Of a stretch of 64,000 bases of DNA, positions 17,060 to 25,634 are shown piece by piece. The stretch spans positions 22,733 to 86,732 of the forward strand of contig NZ_JBEWZI010000016.1 of NCBI RefSeq assembly GCF_040566545.1, in the 5' to 3' direction. Under the pieces are notes generated by a model. The model made no database searches and was not told the DNA's origin. It was given only the letters and a program-made list of their open reading frames with translations. Position numbers and translations under genes: made by a program. This DNA comes from Uliginosibacterium flavum. GTDB lineage: Bacteria; Pseudomonadota; Gammaproteobacteria; Burkholderiales; Rhodocyclaceae. Each line of letters opens with the position of its first letter. The stretch's first letter is position 1.

Positions 17060-17599
17060 TCAGTGGTGCCGCTTCTTGGCGTCGGCCGCTGCGGCCTGTT
17101 GGGCGGCGACCTCCATTGGCATGAACATGCCAATAAGCTCTATTTGATATGTTTCGAATTCTTTTCGCTTCTTGTCGATGAGTTCAAGCAAGCTGGACTC
17201 ATCTACTTTCGGCATTCGTTCCAAAGCCACCATAAAATCCACGGCAAAACGCTCAATTCCAATTCCGATAAGGCATACCTCACGAAATTTCTCACTCGGC
17301 TTGAATATCGAATTCAAGATCGTCAGCAGCGTTAAAGTCAGACTAAGCGGAAAAACCATAGCCTCCGCCGGCAACCAGTCCGAGCCAGGATTCTTGAGAC
17401 TGATCAATACGGAAATCAGTGCCGAAATGATCGGGATAATGGTAAGCAGGATGAAACCGAACCACTTGTAAAAGCGGACTTTGCTTGCCACATTCTTGCT
17501 TGTCATTTCAAATGTTCTGGACAGGGTATCCAAGGGGTGGCAGTGCTTCCTGTATCCCTTTTCCTGCAATACGCCCAGTGCATCGATAGTAAAGGTCAT
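17060..17599 (-). CDS. Two-helix membrane protein, SLATT-like
   Basis: 179 residues with two hydrophobic helices (about 44-66, WFGFILLTIIPIISALISVLI; and 80-102, MVFPLSLTLTLLTILNSIF) separated by a short loop, then a long charged helical tail. Topology and the segments around the helices resemble SLATT/DUF4231 proteins, predicted membrane effectors of nucleotide-signalled conflict systems. ATG 17599 has GGGAGG 9 bp upstream. Codon use and base composition are more AT-rich than neighbours, suggesting transfer. No nucleotidyltransferase or kinase partner lies beside it, so an active role is unproven. Confidence 0.6.
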   Translation of the reverse strand: MTFTIDALGVLQEKGYRKHCHPLDTLSRTFEMTSKNVASKVRFYKWFGFILLTIIPIISALISVLISLKNPGSDWLPAEAMVFPLSLTLTLLTILNSIFKPSEKFREVCLIGIGIERFAVDFMVALERMPKVDESSLLELIDKKRKEFETYQIELIGMFMPMEVAAQQAAAADAKKRHH

Positions 17600-17788
17600 T
17601 ACACTCCCTCCCACCGTTACAGCGTAGCCCAATTTGTTCAGGGCACAGTTTTCGGCATGAAGCCGGCGCTTGCGCCGCGACTACGCGACGCTTCACAATT
17701 TAAAATAGCTTGTAGATTTCACTTCTGCCGTCGGCTGTAATTGCCTGACTCCTGCCGGAGACGACCACAAGCAAGCCAAGCTTAAGCC

Positions 17789-18295
17789 TCAGCGACTGCC
17801 CAGAAAATCCCGCTTGCCGATCTCGACGCCGTTGTGGCGCAGGATGTTGTAAGCCGTGGTGACGTGGAAATAGAAGTTGGGCAATACCCAGTTAAGCAGG
17901 TAATCCGCGCCCTTGAATTCGAGCCTGGTTTCGTGAAGCTGCAGCACGATGTCACGCGCTTCACTGGCATTGATCTGGTCGGCGCTGACGCCATCGAGGA
18001 AGGCGATGGTTTTGGCGATGCGCACCTGCAGTTCTTCAAAGCTGGTTTCGGTGTCTTCGAATTTTGGAATCTCGACACCGGCCAGACGTGCAGCACAGCC
18101 TTTGGCCTGGTCGGTGGCGATCTGGACCTGACGCGCGAGGGCAAACATATCCGGAAACAGACGCGCATTGACGAGCACGGCGGGCTCGATCTTCTTCGTC
18201 TGGGCGTGCTCGGCGGCCTTGGCGAGAATGGCCGCGAGGCTGCTCAGGGTTTTCTTCAGGGCAGGAATCGACGCTTCGTACATTGTGAGTGCCAT
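17789..18295 (-). CDS. DUF1993 family protein
   Basis: 168-residue soluble helical protein. Typical DUF1993 words are MYEASIPALKKTLSSLAAILAKAAEHA at the N-terminus, NARLFPDMFALARQVQIATDQAKGCAARLAG in the centre and LPNFYFHVTTAYNILRHNGVEIGKRDFLG at the C-terminus. The fold is DinB-like; function unknown. ATG 18295 starts the conserved region. Confidence 0.88.
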   Translation of the reverse strand: MALTMYEASIPALKKTLSSLAAILAKAAEHAQTKKIEPAVLVNARLFPDMFALARQVQIATDQAKGCAARLAGVEIPKFEDTETSFEELQVRIAKTIAFLDGVSADQINASEARDIVLQLHETRLEFKGADYLLNWVLPNFYFHVTTAYNILRHNGVEIGKRDFLGSR

Positions 18296-18422
18296 GTTGC
18301 AGTGTCCTTGGTGAGTCGGGTCGAGGCATTCTACTGCCGGCAGATGGCCGAAATCAGCATTACGCCAAACGGATTCCGGGTATCGGCTTTCCAAGTGCTC
18401 CTGCCTGGTGTGAGTGCAGCGA

Positions 18423-18854
18423 TCAAATCTCCGTCAGCATCGTCCTGACTCGCTGCGCCAGCCCCTCAATCCACGCATCCTCGATTTCAGCTTCGGGATG
18501 CACCACGTCCAGGACCAGCACCCACAGGCATTCTGCAGGCATACCCAGTGCAGAGGCAAGCTGGACGGCCTCCACCAGCCCGAGGCCGTGGGAAGACAGG
18601 CGCAGCGCGGCTCTTGTCAGGTCTGTCGCACGCAATACGTGAATCGTGCCGGCCGGGCCATCGCCAAGCAGGGCGTCGATGACGATGGCGCGCGGGGCAT
18701 CGAGCAGCAGCGGGGTAAGTTCGCTGGGCAAGCTGCAGGCGACGAGCTTGACCGGCGCCGGCAGGCTGGCGTGCTGCAGAGCATCGATCACAACCCAGCC
18801 GAGGCGGTCGGCACCGTGCGGCGAGCCGATACCGGCGACAAGGATTTCACCCAT
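18423..18854 (-). CDS. [NiFe]-hydrogenase maturation protease (M52)
   Basis: Endopeptidase that removes the C-terminal extension of the hydrogenase large subunit after nickel insertion. 143 residues is normal. It has the N-terminal VAGIGSPHGADRLGW loop (Asp as Ni-sensing ligand), central VIDALLGDGPAG (second metal Asp) and SSHGLGLVEAVQLA (His ligand). It is the last gene of the hydrogenase operon, 44 bp after the large-subunit gene, which still encodes a cleavable tail, so the two fit functionally. Confidence 0.9.
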   Translation of the reverse strand: MGEILVAGIGSPHGADRLGWVVIDALQHASLPAPVKLVACSLPSELTPLLLDAPRAIVIDALLGDGPAGTIHVLRATDLTRAALRLSSHGLGLVEAVQLASALGMPAECLWVLVLDVVHPEAEIEDAWIEGLAQRVRTMLTEI

Positions 18855-18866
18855 GGCCGCCCATCA

Positions 18867-18901
18867 CGACTTGCGACTCGCGACTTGCGCCACACGACTC
18901 A
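18867..18901. repeat. Degenerate heptanucleotide array at a stop codon
   Basis: Five 7-bp units (CGACTTG, CGACTCG, CGACTTG, CGCCACA, CGACTCA on plus) fill most of the spacer between the hydrogenase large-subunit gene and its protease. On the coding strand the array starts at the large-subunit stop TGA (TGAGTCG). Confidence 0.75.
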
Positions 18902-20206
18902 CGCCCGAGTCACCGTGAGCTTGAGAAAATGCGTCGAGCATGACAGACACGGGTCATAGTTGCGGATGACTTTCTCGCACAGATCACGCAGCGCGTCGTC
19001 AGGATGCTCCAGACCGAAATGTTCGACGGCAGTGTGCAGGTTCTGCTCCAGCCGGGCCTGATTCTGCGAGGTGGGTGGGATCATGGTGGCCGTCTTCACG
19101 CGACCATCGCTGCCGAGTTCGAAACGGTGGTAGATCATGCCGCGCGGGGCTTCAGTGCAGTGGTGGCCGATGCCGGCACGCGGCGTGAAATCCTGCCAGG
19201 GCCGGGTCGGCAGTTTGTAACGCTGCAGGATGCTCAGCGTATCGACAATCGCCAGATAGCATTCCAGCGCACGCGCGGCGACGTTCATGAACATGTTGCG
19301 CGAGGGGAATCTGAGGCCCAGATCGCGGGAAAAATCCTGAACCTCCAGCGGCAGGCGGTCGAAATTCAGGTTCATGCGCGCCAGCGGGCCGAGGAAGTAG
19401 CTCTGCCCGCCCATCATCGAGTAGTGCGCGGTGGAGTGCGCAACCTGGTGCTCCTTGAAGTGCGTCGGATAGTCGGAAAAATCGATATCCAGACCTCGAT
19501 TCGACACCAGCTGGCCTTCGTTCAGCCCGTATTCGCGCGGATGGCGGATCGCCACGCTGACGAAATCCTGTTCATCCACCGGGCGCGGCAGACTGACGGC
19601 CCAAGCGGCGAATCCGCGCACCATGTCACGCGCGGCCAGCAACTTGTCAACCAGATCAGCGACTTCGTGTTTCGGCGGCGCACGGTGGAAACCGCCGACG
19701 CGCAGGCCGATCGGATGCACCGAACGCCCGCCGAGCAGGCGCAGCATGTCATTACCCAGGCCCTGCAATTGCATGCCGCGCTTCACGTCGTCCGGAAAGC
19801 GCGTGGCCATCTGCAGCGCGTCAGCAAAGCCGAGAAAATCCGGCGCGGCAAACAGGTTGATGTGCAAGGCGTGGCTCTGCAGCCATTCACCGTAATAGAT
19901 CACCCGGCGCATGCCATGCACCCAGGGATTTTCGGGCACGCCGAAGATCTTCTCCATCGCACGGATCGAGGTCATCTGATAGGCAATCGGACAGACGCCG
20001 CAGACGCGCGCGGCGATGTGCGGCACCTCGGTGTAGTCCTGGCCTTCGAGGAATTTTTCGAACAGGCGCGGCGGCTCGAAGATGCGCAGCTGCAGGGTTT
20101 CGACCTTGCCATCGCGGGCGGTGAATTCCAGCGAGCCTTCGCCCTCCACGCGGGTCAGCAGCGGCACCTGGATGTCGATATCACGGCGCGGATCCAATGT
20201 TGTCAT
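18899..20206 (-). CDS. Group 3b-type [NiFe]-hydrogenase large (alpha) subunit
   Basis: Catalytic NiFe subunit of a cytoplasmic NAD(P)-linked hydrogenase/sulfhydrogenase. 435 residues. Nickel ligands are Cys69 and Cys72 in RVCGVCPIAY (L1) and Cys420 and Cys423 in DPCLSCSTH (L2), with His426 as the expected cleavage site followed by a 9-residue tail. Other family words are RVEGEGSLEF at the N-terminus and the GIGHHCTEAPRGMIYHRFEL segment. Gene order (beta, gamma, delta, alpha) is that of group 3b HydBGDA/HyhBGSL. Ribosome site GGAGAG precedes ATG 20206 and lies in the end of a small upstream ORF. Confidence 0.96.
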   Translation of the reverse strand: MTTLDPRRDIDIQVPLLTRVEGEGSLEFTARDGKVETLQLRIFEPPRLFEKFLEGQDYTEVPHIAARVCGVCPIAYQMTSIRAMEKIFGVPENPWVHGMRRVIYYGEWLQSHALHINLFAAPDFLGFADALQMATRFPDDVKRGMQLQGLGNDMLRLLGGRSVHPIGLRVGGFHRAPPKHEVADLVDKLLAARDMVRGFAAWAVSLPRPVDEQDFVSVAIRHPREYGLNEGQLVSNRGLDIDFSDYPTHFKEHQVAHSTAHYSMMGGQSYFLGPLARMNLNFDRLPLEVQDFSRDLGLRFPSRNMFMNVAARALECYLAIVDTLSILQRYKLPTRPWQDFTPRAGIGHHCTEAPRGMIYHRFELGSDGRVKTATMIPPTSQNQARLEQNLHTAVEHFGLEHPDDALRDLCEKVIRNYDPCLSCSTHFLKLTVTRA

Positions 20207-20427
20207 TTCAGGCTCTCCACAAGCGAATCAAACTCCTCACGCAGGAATACCGGGGTTGCACACCCGTCCCGTTCCGGAGCCGCAAGGCCGTGCTTTGCAG
20301 AGTCGCTCTCCCACCCCCTTGTCAGCAGAGGCGCAAAGCGCCCGGCGCCAACGTATGCTCCCCTGATCAGGGGGGCTGGGGGATTTGATGGAGCGTCAAA
20401 AACTTGACACACACCCTTAGCTTTCAT
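20203..20427 (-). CDS. Possible 74-residue ORF inside the hydrogenase operon
   Basis: Begins 3 bp after the small-subunit stop with a strong GGAGG 8 bp before its ATG, and overlaps the large-subunit start by 4 bp, so it looks coupled on both sides. However, the middle of the protein (NPPAPLIRGA and PLLTRGWES) is the translation of palindromic repeat DNA (CCCCTGATCAGGGG lies in it). It is either a small real gene or a remnant interrupted by a repeat. No known hydrogenase subunit corresponds to it. Confidence 0.35.
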   Translation of the reverse strand: MKAKGVCQVFDAPSNPPAPLIRGAYVGAGRFAPLLTRGWESDSAKHGLAAPERDGCATPVFLREEFDSLVESLK

Positions 20428-20430
20428 GAT

Positions 20431-21222
20431 CTATTCCTCCATCCAGGGTTCGCTGCAGAACAGCTTCGCCGCGTCGCTGAAAGCTGGCGCGGCGTTGTTG
20501 ATCGAGGCGAACTTGCGCAGCACCTGTTCCTGCGAAAGGCCGAGGCCCATCAGACGCCGCCCGAAGCTGCCGACATTGATGTTCTCGGCCGGGCCGTAGC
20601 AGGTGTAGCAGGGCGCGCCGAAGCTCGGGCACAGCGCGCCGCAGCCCGTGCGCGTGACCGGCCCCATGCAGGCGGCGCCCTGCGTGACCATGATGCAGTT
20701 GTTGCCACGCCGTTTGCATTCCTGGCAAACCTTCTCGCGCTGGATTTGCGGCGGCACGCCGAACAGGAAAGAGCGGATCGCGGCGAGCATCTGGCGCACG
20801 CTGACCGGGCAGCCCCACAGCTCGAAATCCACCTTGACGTAATTGGCGATGGCACCCGAAGTGGACAACGAGTGAATGAACTCCGGCTTGGCATACACCG
20901 AGCGCATCCACTCGGCCGTATCGGCGTTGTTGCGCAACGCCTGGATGCCGCCCGAGGTGGCACAGGCGCCCATGGTGATGAGGAATTTGCTGTGCTCGCG
21001 AATCCTGGTCAGGCGCTCCACATCGTGCGGTGTGGTGATCGAGCCCTCGATGAAGGCGATATCCACCTCGGTGGTCTCGGGCAACACGTGGCCCACCTCG
21101 GCCATGTGCACGATGTCGACCAGCTTGGTCAGCTCGATCAGTTCGACCCCCATATTCACGAAGGCAAGCTGACAACCGGAACAGGAGGCGAATTTGTGAA
21201 TGGCAACGCGTGGTTTGCTCAT
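20431..21222 (-). CDS. [NiFe]-hydrogenase small (delta) subunit
   Basis: Electron-transfer small subunit (263 residues). No Tat signal, consistent with a cytoplasmic enzyme. The proximal 4Fe-4S motif is CSGC (Cys14, Cys17) with a later GACATSGG Cys and GCPVS. The C-terminal half has extra cysteines (CQECKRRGNNC; GAACMGPVTRTGCGALCPSFGAPCYTCYG) for medial and distal clusters. It starts 2 bp after the gamma-subunit stop. Confidence 0.95.
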   Translation of the reverse strand: MSKPRVAIHKFASCSGCQLAFVNMGVELIELTKLVDIVHMAEVGHVLPETTEVDIAFIEGSITTPHDVERLTRIREHSKFLITMGACATSGGIQALRNNADTAEWMRSVYAKPEFIHSLSTSGAIANYVKVDFELWGCPVSVRQMLAAIRSFLFGVPPQIQREKVCQECKRRGNNCIMVTQGAACMGPVTRTGCGALCPSFGAPCYTCYGPAENINVGSFGRRLMGLGLSQEQVLRKFASINNAAPAFSDAAKLFCSEPWMEE

Positions 21223-21224
21223 GA

Positions 21225-22055
21225 TCAGTACCCCTTCACGCGCATCAGTTCAGCCACTTCAGGCCAGCGAAAAATCGGCCCGTCCTTGCACACGAAATGC
21301 GCGCCGAGCTGGCAGTGGCCACAGTGGCCGACGGCGCACTGCATGTTGCGCTCCAGCGATACGTGAATGGCCTCGCCGGGCACGCCGAGTTCGACCAGGG
21401 TGCGGGCGGTATCGGCCATCATCGCGTCCGGCCCGCACATCATCACCACGCAGTTGTGCTTGTCGTATTGCGCCTCGTCCAGCAGCACGCTGACACGGCC
21501 CAGTTGCCAGTGCGGCCAGCGTGTCTTGTCGCGCGAGGCGGTGAGCAGCACCTGCGTATCCGGCAATTCGCGCCAGGCATCGTACTGCGGCTCCCACAGG
21601 CCTTCATTGCGGTGGCGCACCGACTGCATGATGACCAGGCGGCCGTAGTCGGCGCGCTGGCTCACCACATGTTTGATGGATGAGGTGACCGGTGCGCAGC
21701 CCAGGCCCGCAGTCACGAACACGACATCCTTGCCTTTGGCCTGATCCAACGGCCAGGCGCTGCCAAAGGGCCCGCGCACGCCGACGTGGGTGCCCAGCGG
21801 AAGCTCCATCATGGCCTTGGTGACGCGGCCGACTGCGCGGATGGTATGCAGCAGGAATTCGCCGTCGTTCGACATCACCGAGATCGCCACCTCGCCCACG
21901 CCATACAGATACAGCATGTTGAACTGGCCGTGCCTGAAGCTGTAGCTGTGCGCCACATCCGGGTCGGTAAAGCGCAGCTTCCAGGTGAAGATGTCGGGGG
22001 TTTCCTGGGTGCGCTCGACGATCTCGGCTTCCCATGGGAGATAGCAATTTGTCAT
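21225..22055 (-). CDS. Hydrogenase gamma subunit, FAD/NAD(P)-binding reductase
   Basis: 276-residue ferredoxin-NADP+ reductase-like subunit that passes electrons between the NiFe module and NAD(P)H. FAD-binding segment YSFRHGQFNMLYLYGVGEVAISV, nucleotide-binding VFVTAGLGCAPVTSSIKHV and VVMMCGPDAMM; C-terminal 2Fe-2S ligands in MQCAVGHCGHCQLGAHFVCKDGP. It overlaps the beta-subunit stop by 4 bp (ATGA). Confidence 0.95.
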   Translation of the reverse strand: MTNCYLPWEAEIVERTQETPDIFTWKLRFTDPDVAHSYSFRHGQFNMLYLYGVGEVAISVMSNDGEFLLHTIRAVGRVTKAMMELPLGTHVGVRGPFGSAWPLDQAKGKDVVFVTAGLGCAPVTSSIKHVVSQRADYGRLVIMQSVRHRNEGLWEPQYDAWRELPDTQVLLTASRDKTRWPHWQLGRVSVLLDEAQYDKHNCVVMMCGPDAMMADTARTLVELGVPGEAIHVSLERNMQCAVGHCGHCQLGAHFVCKDGPIFRWPEVAELMRVKGY

Positions 22056-23203
22056 TGCGCCGCCTCCGATCCGTCTACGCGCGGAATGTCGATTTCAGGC
22101 GCTTCGGCCTGACCCAGGATGATGTTGGCCTCCGCCACGAAATCAATGCCGGCCGGGCACCAGGTGGTGCAGCGCCCACAGCCAGTGCAGCCGATGCGCC
22201 CATATTGCGGCACCCAGTTGAAGAGCTTGTGCGTCATCCACTGCCGATAACGCTCGCGTGTGCCGTGCCGCACGACTTCGCCGACGATGTAGCTGTGATC
22301 CTCGTTGAAACAGGAGTCGGCATCGCGCCAGTGCTCGGTGCTTTTGCCGTCCAGCGCGGGCACTTCGAATTCGCGATGACAGAAACAGGTCGGGCACACC
22401 GCCGTGCAGTTGCCACAAGACAAGCAGCGATCCGCGATCCTGGTCCAGCGCGCGCTCTCCAGATGCTCGCCGAGGCGCGCCAGATCTGGCGCTGCAGGCA
22501 AGGCCCGCTGTTGACCGCGCGCTTGCTGCAGCTGCGCCCAGGCAGCTTCGCGCTGCGCTGTGGAGGCGGGTTCCAGCGGCAGATCGGCGACAATCACCGC
22601 ACCACGCGTACTGCCCACGCGCAGCAGGTAACCGTCCTCCAGTTCATCCAGCAGAATGTCATAGCCGCCAACCACCTCCGGCCCGTCGCCAGTGGAGGCA
22701 CAGAAACAGGTGGCGGCGGCGTGACTGCAATTCACGGCGACCAGCAGCAGCTTCTCGCGCCGCGCCTGGTAATAGGGATCGACAAACTTGCCACGCAGGA
22801 AGTGGGCATCTTGCAGATCCAGCGCGGCCAGATCGCAGGCGCGCACGCCGAGGATCGCGGTTTTTCCGGCATCGCGCTCCACGGCCTCGAAATGCATGCG
22901 CCCTTCCTTGCGCACTGCGCGCCAGAGCTTTTCGCGCGGGGCATAGACAAAGGATTTGATCGCCGAGGCGGTATTGACCCAGGCAAAGTAGCGCGGCGAA
23001 CCGGTTTTCTCCAGCCGGTAACGGCCCGGCTCCTGGCGGTCGTGGAGACCTTGCGGCAGGTCTTCGACGCCATCGATTTCGCGATAGACCAGACCACCCT
23101 GCCCGGTTTCTTCGCGCGGGCCGATCACGCGGTAACCCGCATCGCGGATTGCCTCGATCAAGCCGGCCAAGGCGGCGCGGGGGAAATATTGCATGTCACT
23201 CAT
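22052..23203 (-). CDS. Hydrogenase beta subunit, 4Fe-4S protein
   Basis: Iron-sulfur electron-transfer subunit (383 residues), first gene of the hydrogenase operon. Two C-terminal 4Fe-4S motifs are clear: CLSCGNCTAVCPTCFC and CTGCGRCTTWCPAGID. The N-terminal half is the HydB/sulfhydrogenase-beta domain, including AILGVRACDLAALDLQDAHFL and CSHAAATCFCASTGDGPE. Two ATGs compete: 23209 is only 1 bp from GAGGAG, while 23203 is 7 bp away, so 23203 is preferred. The operon promoter must lie in 23204-23365, shared with the decayed hypC; I see no convincing box. Confidence 0.94.
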   Translation of the reverse strand: MSDMQYFPRAALAGLIEAIRDAGYRVIGPREETGQGGLVYREIDGVEDLPQGLHDRQEPGRYRLEKTGSPRYFAWVNTASAIKSFVYAPREKLWRAVRKEGRMHFEAVERDAGKTAILGVRACDLAALDLQDAHFLRGKFVDPYYQARREKLLLVAVNCSHAAATCFCASTGDGPEVVGGYDILLDELEDGYLLRVGSTRGAVIVADLPLEPASTAQREAAWAQLQQARGQQRALPAAPDLARLGEHLESARWTRIADRCLSCGNCTAVCPTCFCHREFEVPALDGKSTEHWRDADSCFNEDHSYIVGEVVRHGTRERYRQWMTHKLFNWVPQYGRIGCTGCGRCTTWCPAGIDFVAEANIILGQAEAPEIDIPRVDGSEAAQ

Positions 23204-23365
23204 CAGCATGCTCCTCTATCAGCGTACTACTCACGCTAGAGTCCCGGTAAGCGATAGCAAGCCCTATCGGGAAGACCTTTGAGCTGATCGTAAATCCTTC
23301 GCCATAATGACTGCCGAAACATGCCCATCCGGCCTGAGTGGGTAAGCAAAAAAAAGGGTGACGAG

Positions 23366-23599
23366 ATGTGTCTGGGCATGCCGATGCAGATTCTGAGCAT
23401 TCATGGCGACCGCGCCATCAGCGAGGCGCTGGGCGTGCGCCGCGAGATCGGCCTCGCCTTGCTGCCCCAGCCCTGACCAGCGGCGGGCGATTACGTGATG
23501 GTGCATGTGGGCTACGCCGTCTAATGCATCGACGCGGCTATTGATACCGAATCCCATGCCCTGTGGCAAGCCATGCAACAAGGGGATGCCAGTGCATGA
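23366..23599 (+). pseudogene. hypC: hypC pseudogene, two in-frame stops
   Basis: Hydrogenase metallochaperone HypC, recognisable from MCLGMPMQILSIHGDRA through GVRREIGLALLP, then GDYVMVHVGYAV, then a C-terminal helix (DTESHALWQAMQQ). The frame is kept over the whole length, but TGA at 23474-23476 and TAA at 23522-23524 interrupt it. Two separate nonsense changes argue for true decay. It is divergent from the hydrogenase operon, and its end overlaps the hypA remnant. Confidence 0.88.
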
Positions 23600-23735
23600 G
23601 CTGAGCCTGTGCCGCGCCCTGATCGCCAGCGCCGAAAGCGAACGGACCAAGGGGTCGAGCCTTGCGCGCGCTGCAGGTCAGCGTTGGTGCGCTGTCGGAC
23701 TGCGAGCCGGAGATGCTCGCCCTGGCATGCGCAGA
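23592..23735 (+). pseudogene. hypA: hypA remnant, frameshifted
   Basis: Starts GTG-HELSLCRALIASAESERTKG, the HypA N-terminus with its metal-binding MHE. After about 22 codons the homology moves to another frame (ALRALQVSVGALSDCEPEMLALA, the HypA middle). The zinc-finger half is missing, and the sequence runs into hypF. The natural start overlaps the hypC end as in intact hypCA clusters. Confidence 0.8.
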
Positions 23736-24250
23736 TCGAGCTGCTGCACACGGCTTGGCAGCGCGGCCTCAACAGCCTGCAAACCAGCACCATCGGCCAA
23801 CTCTTCGACGCGACCGCCTTGCTTGATGCGTACCAGGAGGCCAGCTTTGAGGGTGAGGGGCCAATGCGCCTGCAGGCACTGGCGAAAACCGTGGCGAACG
23901 GACCATGCCGGCCGATTCACTGGCAGCACACGGGTGATCTGTGGGAGCTGGACTGGCAGCCCTGGCTGGACGGCTTGCTGAACGAACAGATCCCCACCGC
24001 CCATCGCGCCTGGGCATTGCACGATGCGCTGGCAAGGGCTGCTTCGGAACTGGCTTGCAGGCTTGATCTGCAGGCAGGCACAGCGTTGGGCGGCGCCGGT
24101 GGGGTGTTTCAGAATAGCCTGCTTGCAGAACGCCTGTGGGAGCGTTTTCCCGGCCTGCAGCTATCCCAGCGCCAGCCCGCCTATGATGCGGGCATGGCCC
24201 TGGGGCAGCTCATGGAATGCCTGGCGCTCGATCACAAGGAAACGCCATAA
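23732..24250 (+). pseudogene. hypF: hypF 3' fragment
   Basis: About 170 codons matching only the C-terminus of the carbamoyltransferase HypF (normally about 750 residues): WQRGLNSLQTSTIGQLFDATALL, HDALARAASELACRL, then the GGAGGVFQNSLLAERL nucleotide-binding segment. The acylphosphatase, zinc-finger and YrdC-like parts are absent, and the join to hypA is direct, indicating a large deletion. The stretch is open in one frame but has no plausible start. Confidence 0.85.
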
Positions 24251-24255
24251 GCATT

Positions 24256-25458
24256 TCAACGACGGATCCGCGTCATCTGCGAACTGGCTTCGTCACCCGG
24301 ATAGGCGTAAGCCAGTTTCTGGTTGCGCACCTCGGCCATGATCACCTGGAAGTCACTGATCGCCTCGTGATCGTCATACGCAAAGGGACGGCTGAAGCGC
24401 GCCACCACAGTCGAGCGGGACTGGGTATCGAGCGATTCCAGCGCGTGCTGAATCCTCTCGCCCGTCGCGCCATTGGCCTGATAGATCGCCAGAAAGATCA
24501 GGCGCAGGGCGTCGTAAGTCTGCGCCGCGGCCACCGCCGAGGGGATCGTCGTCACCTTGTTGATGCGCCGATAGGCTGCGCCAAATTCATAACGCGCGCC
24601 GCGTCGCTCATCCTCGATGAAGGTCACCGCCGCGCGGGCGCCCTCGCCCGCCGGGCCGGCCTGCTCGATAAAAGCCTGCTGCGACATGGTCCAAGTGCCG
24701 ACCAGCGGCACGGCCCACTTCATCTTTGTCGTGCCACGCGCAATCGCCGCGGCCTCACTGGCTTGGCCATACACCAGCACCGCCTTGGCGCCGGCCTCCT
24801 TGGCCCGCGCCAGCTGCGCACTCATATCCTGATCCCCCAGCTTGAAACTGTCGATGAGCGCGGGTTTCAAACCCTGCCCCTCCAGCACCTTCAGCAGGTT
24901 CGCCTTGCCGGATTCACCATACGGGCTGACCTCGTGCAACACGGCAATCGAAGTAATCTTGCGCCGCTCGACCACATCCTTGACCATCGCCTGAGTCTGC
25001 AGCAGGTCGCGCCCGGCGAGCCTGAAAATGAAATTCTGCGTCCCCATGGCCTGCTCGGGCATCCTGGTAATCTCGCCGCCATCCGCCGCCGACACGATCA
25101 GCGGCACGCGGGCTTGCTGAAACAAGGGCGCCACCTTCGTTGCCACACCGATATTGGCAAAACCGACAACCGCGACCACCCTCTCCTTTTCGATCAGCTC
25201 GCGGGCCATTTTCACACCCACGTCCGGCGAGGCCTGATCGTCACGCTCCACCAACTCGATATTCCGCCCCAACACACCACCGAGACGATTGACCTCTTCG
25301 GCAAACACGCGGGCACCGCCGCGAATGCTCTCGCCCATCTCGGTGGAGGATTTGCCGGAAAACGGACCGATGACGCCGATGCGGATCGGTGCGGCTTGTT
25401 GCGCCAGCGCCAAGCCCGAAAAACTCAAAAACAATACGGCAACAGTCAGTTTGAACAT
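24256..25458 (-). CDS. ABC transporter substrate-binding protein (Leu/Ile/Val type)
   Basis: 400-residue periplasmic type I binding protein (LivJ/LivK-like) with signal peptide MFKLTVAVLFLSFSGLALAQ. Family words are RIGVIGPFSGKSSTEMGESIRGGARVFAEEVNRLGG, VAVVGFANIGVATKVAPLFQQARVPLIVSAA and the interdomain QTYDALRLI segment. No permease or ATPase lies nearby, so it is an orphan receptor or serves a remote transporter. It lies between the decayed hypF and hypE genes and on the opposite strand, so it probably entered or was rearranged within the former hyp cluster. Confidence 0.92.
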   Translation of the reverse strand: MFKLTVAVLFLSFSGLALAQQAAPIRIGVIGPFSGKSSTEMGESIRGGARVFAEEVNRLGGVLGRNIELVERDDQASPDVGVKMARELIEKERVVAVVGFANIGVATKVAPLFQQARVPLIVSAADGGEITRMPEQAMGTQNFIFRLAGRDLLQTQAMVKDVVERRKITSIAVLHEVSPYGESGKANLLKVLEGQGLKPALIDSFKLGDQDMSAQLARAKEAGAKAVLVYGQASEAAAIARGTTKMKWAVPLVGTWTMSQQAFIEQAGPAGEGARAAVTFIEDERRGARYEFGAAYRRINKVTTIPSAVAAAQTYDALRLIFLAIYQANGATGERIQHALESLDTQSRSTVVARFSRPFAYDDHEAISDFQVIMAEVRNQKLAYAYPGDEASSQMTRIRR

Positions 25459-25634
25459 ATGTATTTACCCCGAAATAAAACGGAGATGTGTGCCGCGTAG
25501 CGGAAAGCCCGTCTACCGGTAAACCCGCACCAATATTGACTGTGCAAGCTCCCACCTCACTAATATGGACTTATGATGTGACGCCCTTGAAGTTCGTCGC
25601 AAACCCTTTCATCGCCGACAAGAGGCCACACTCG

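Noticed and set aside
22034..23239. 401-codon plus-strand ORF opposite the hydrogenase beta subunit
   Set aside because: The minus-strand product has two clear 4Fe-4S motifs; the plus frame has no family resemblance.
23474..23476. hypC internal TGA as a selenocysteine codon, given selD nearby
   Set aside because: A second stop (TAA) interrupts the same frame 16 codons later, the position is not a conserved Cys of HypC, and no selA or selB or SECIS-like hairpin was seen. selD is explained by selU.
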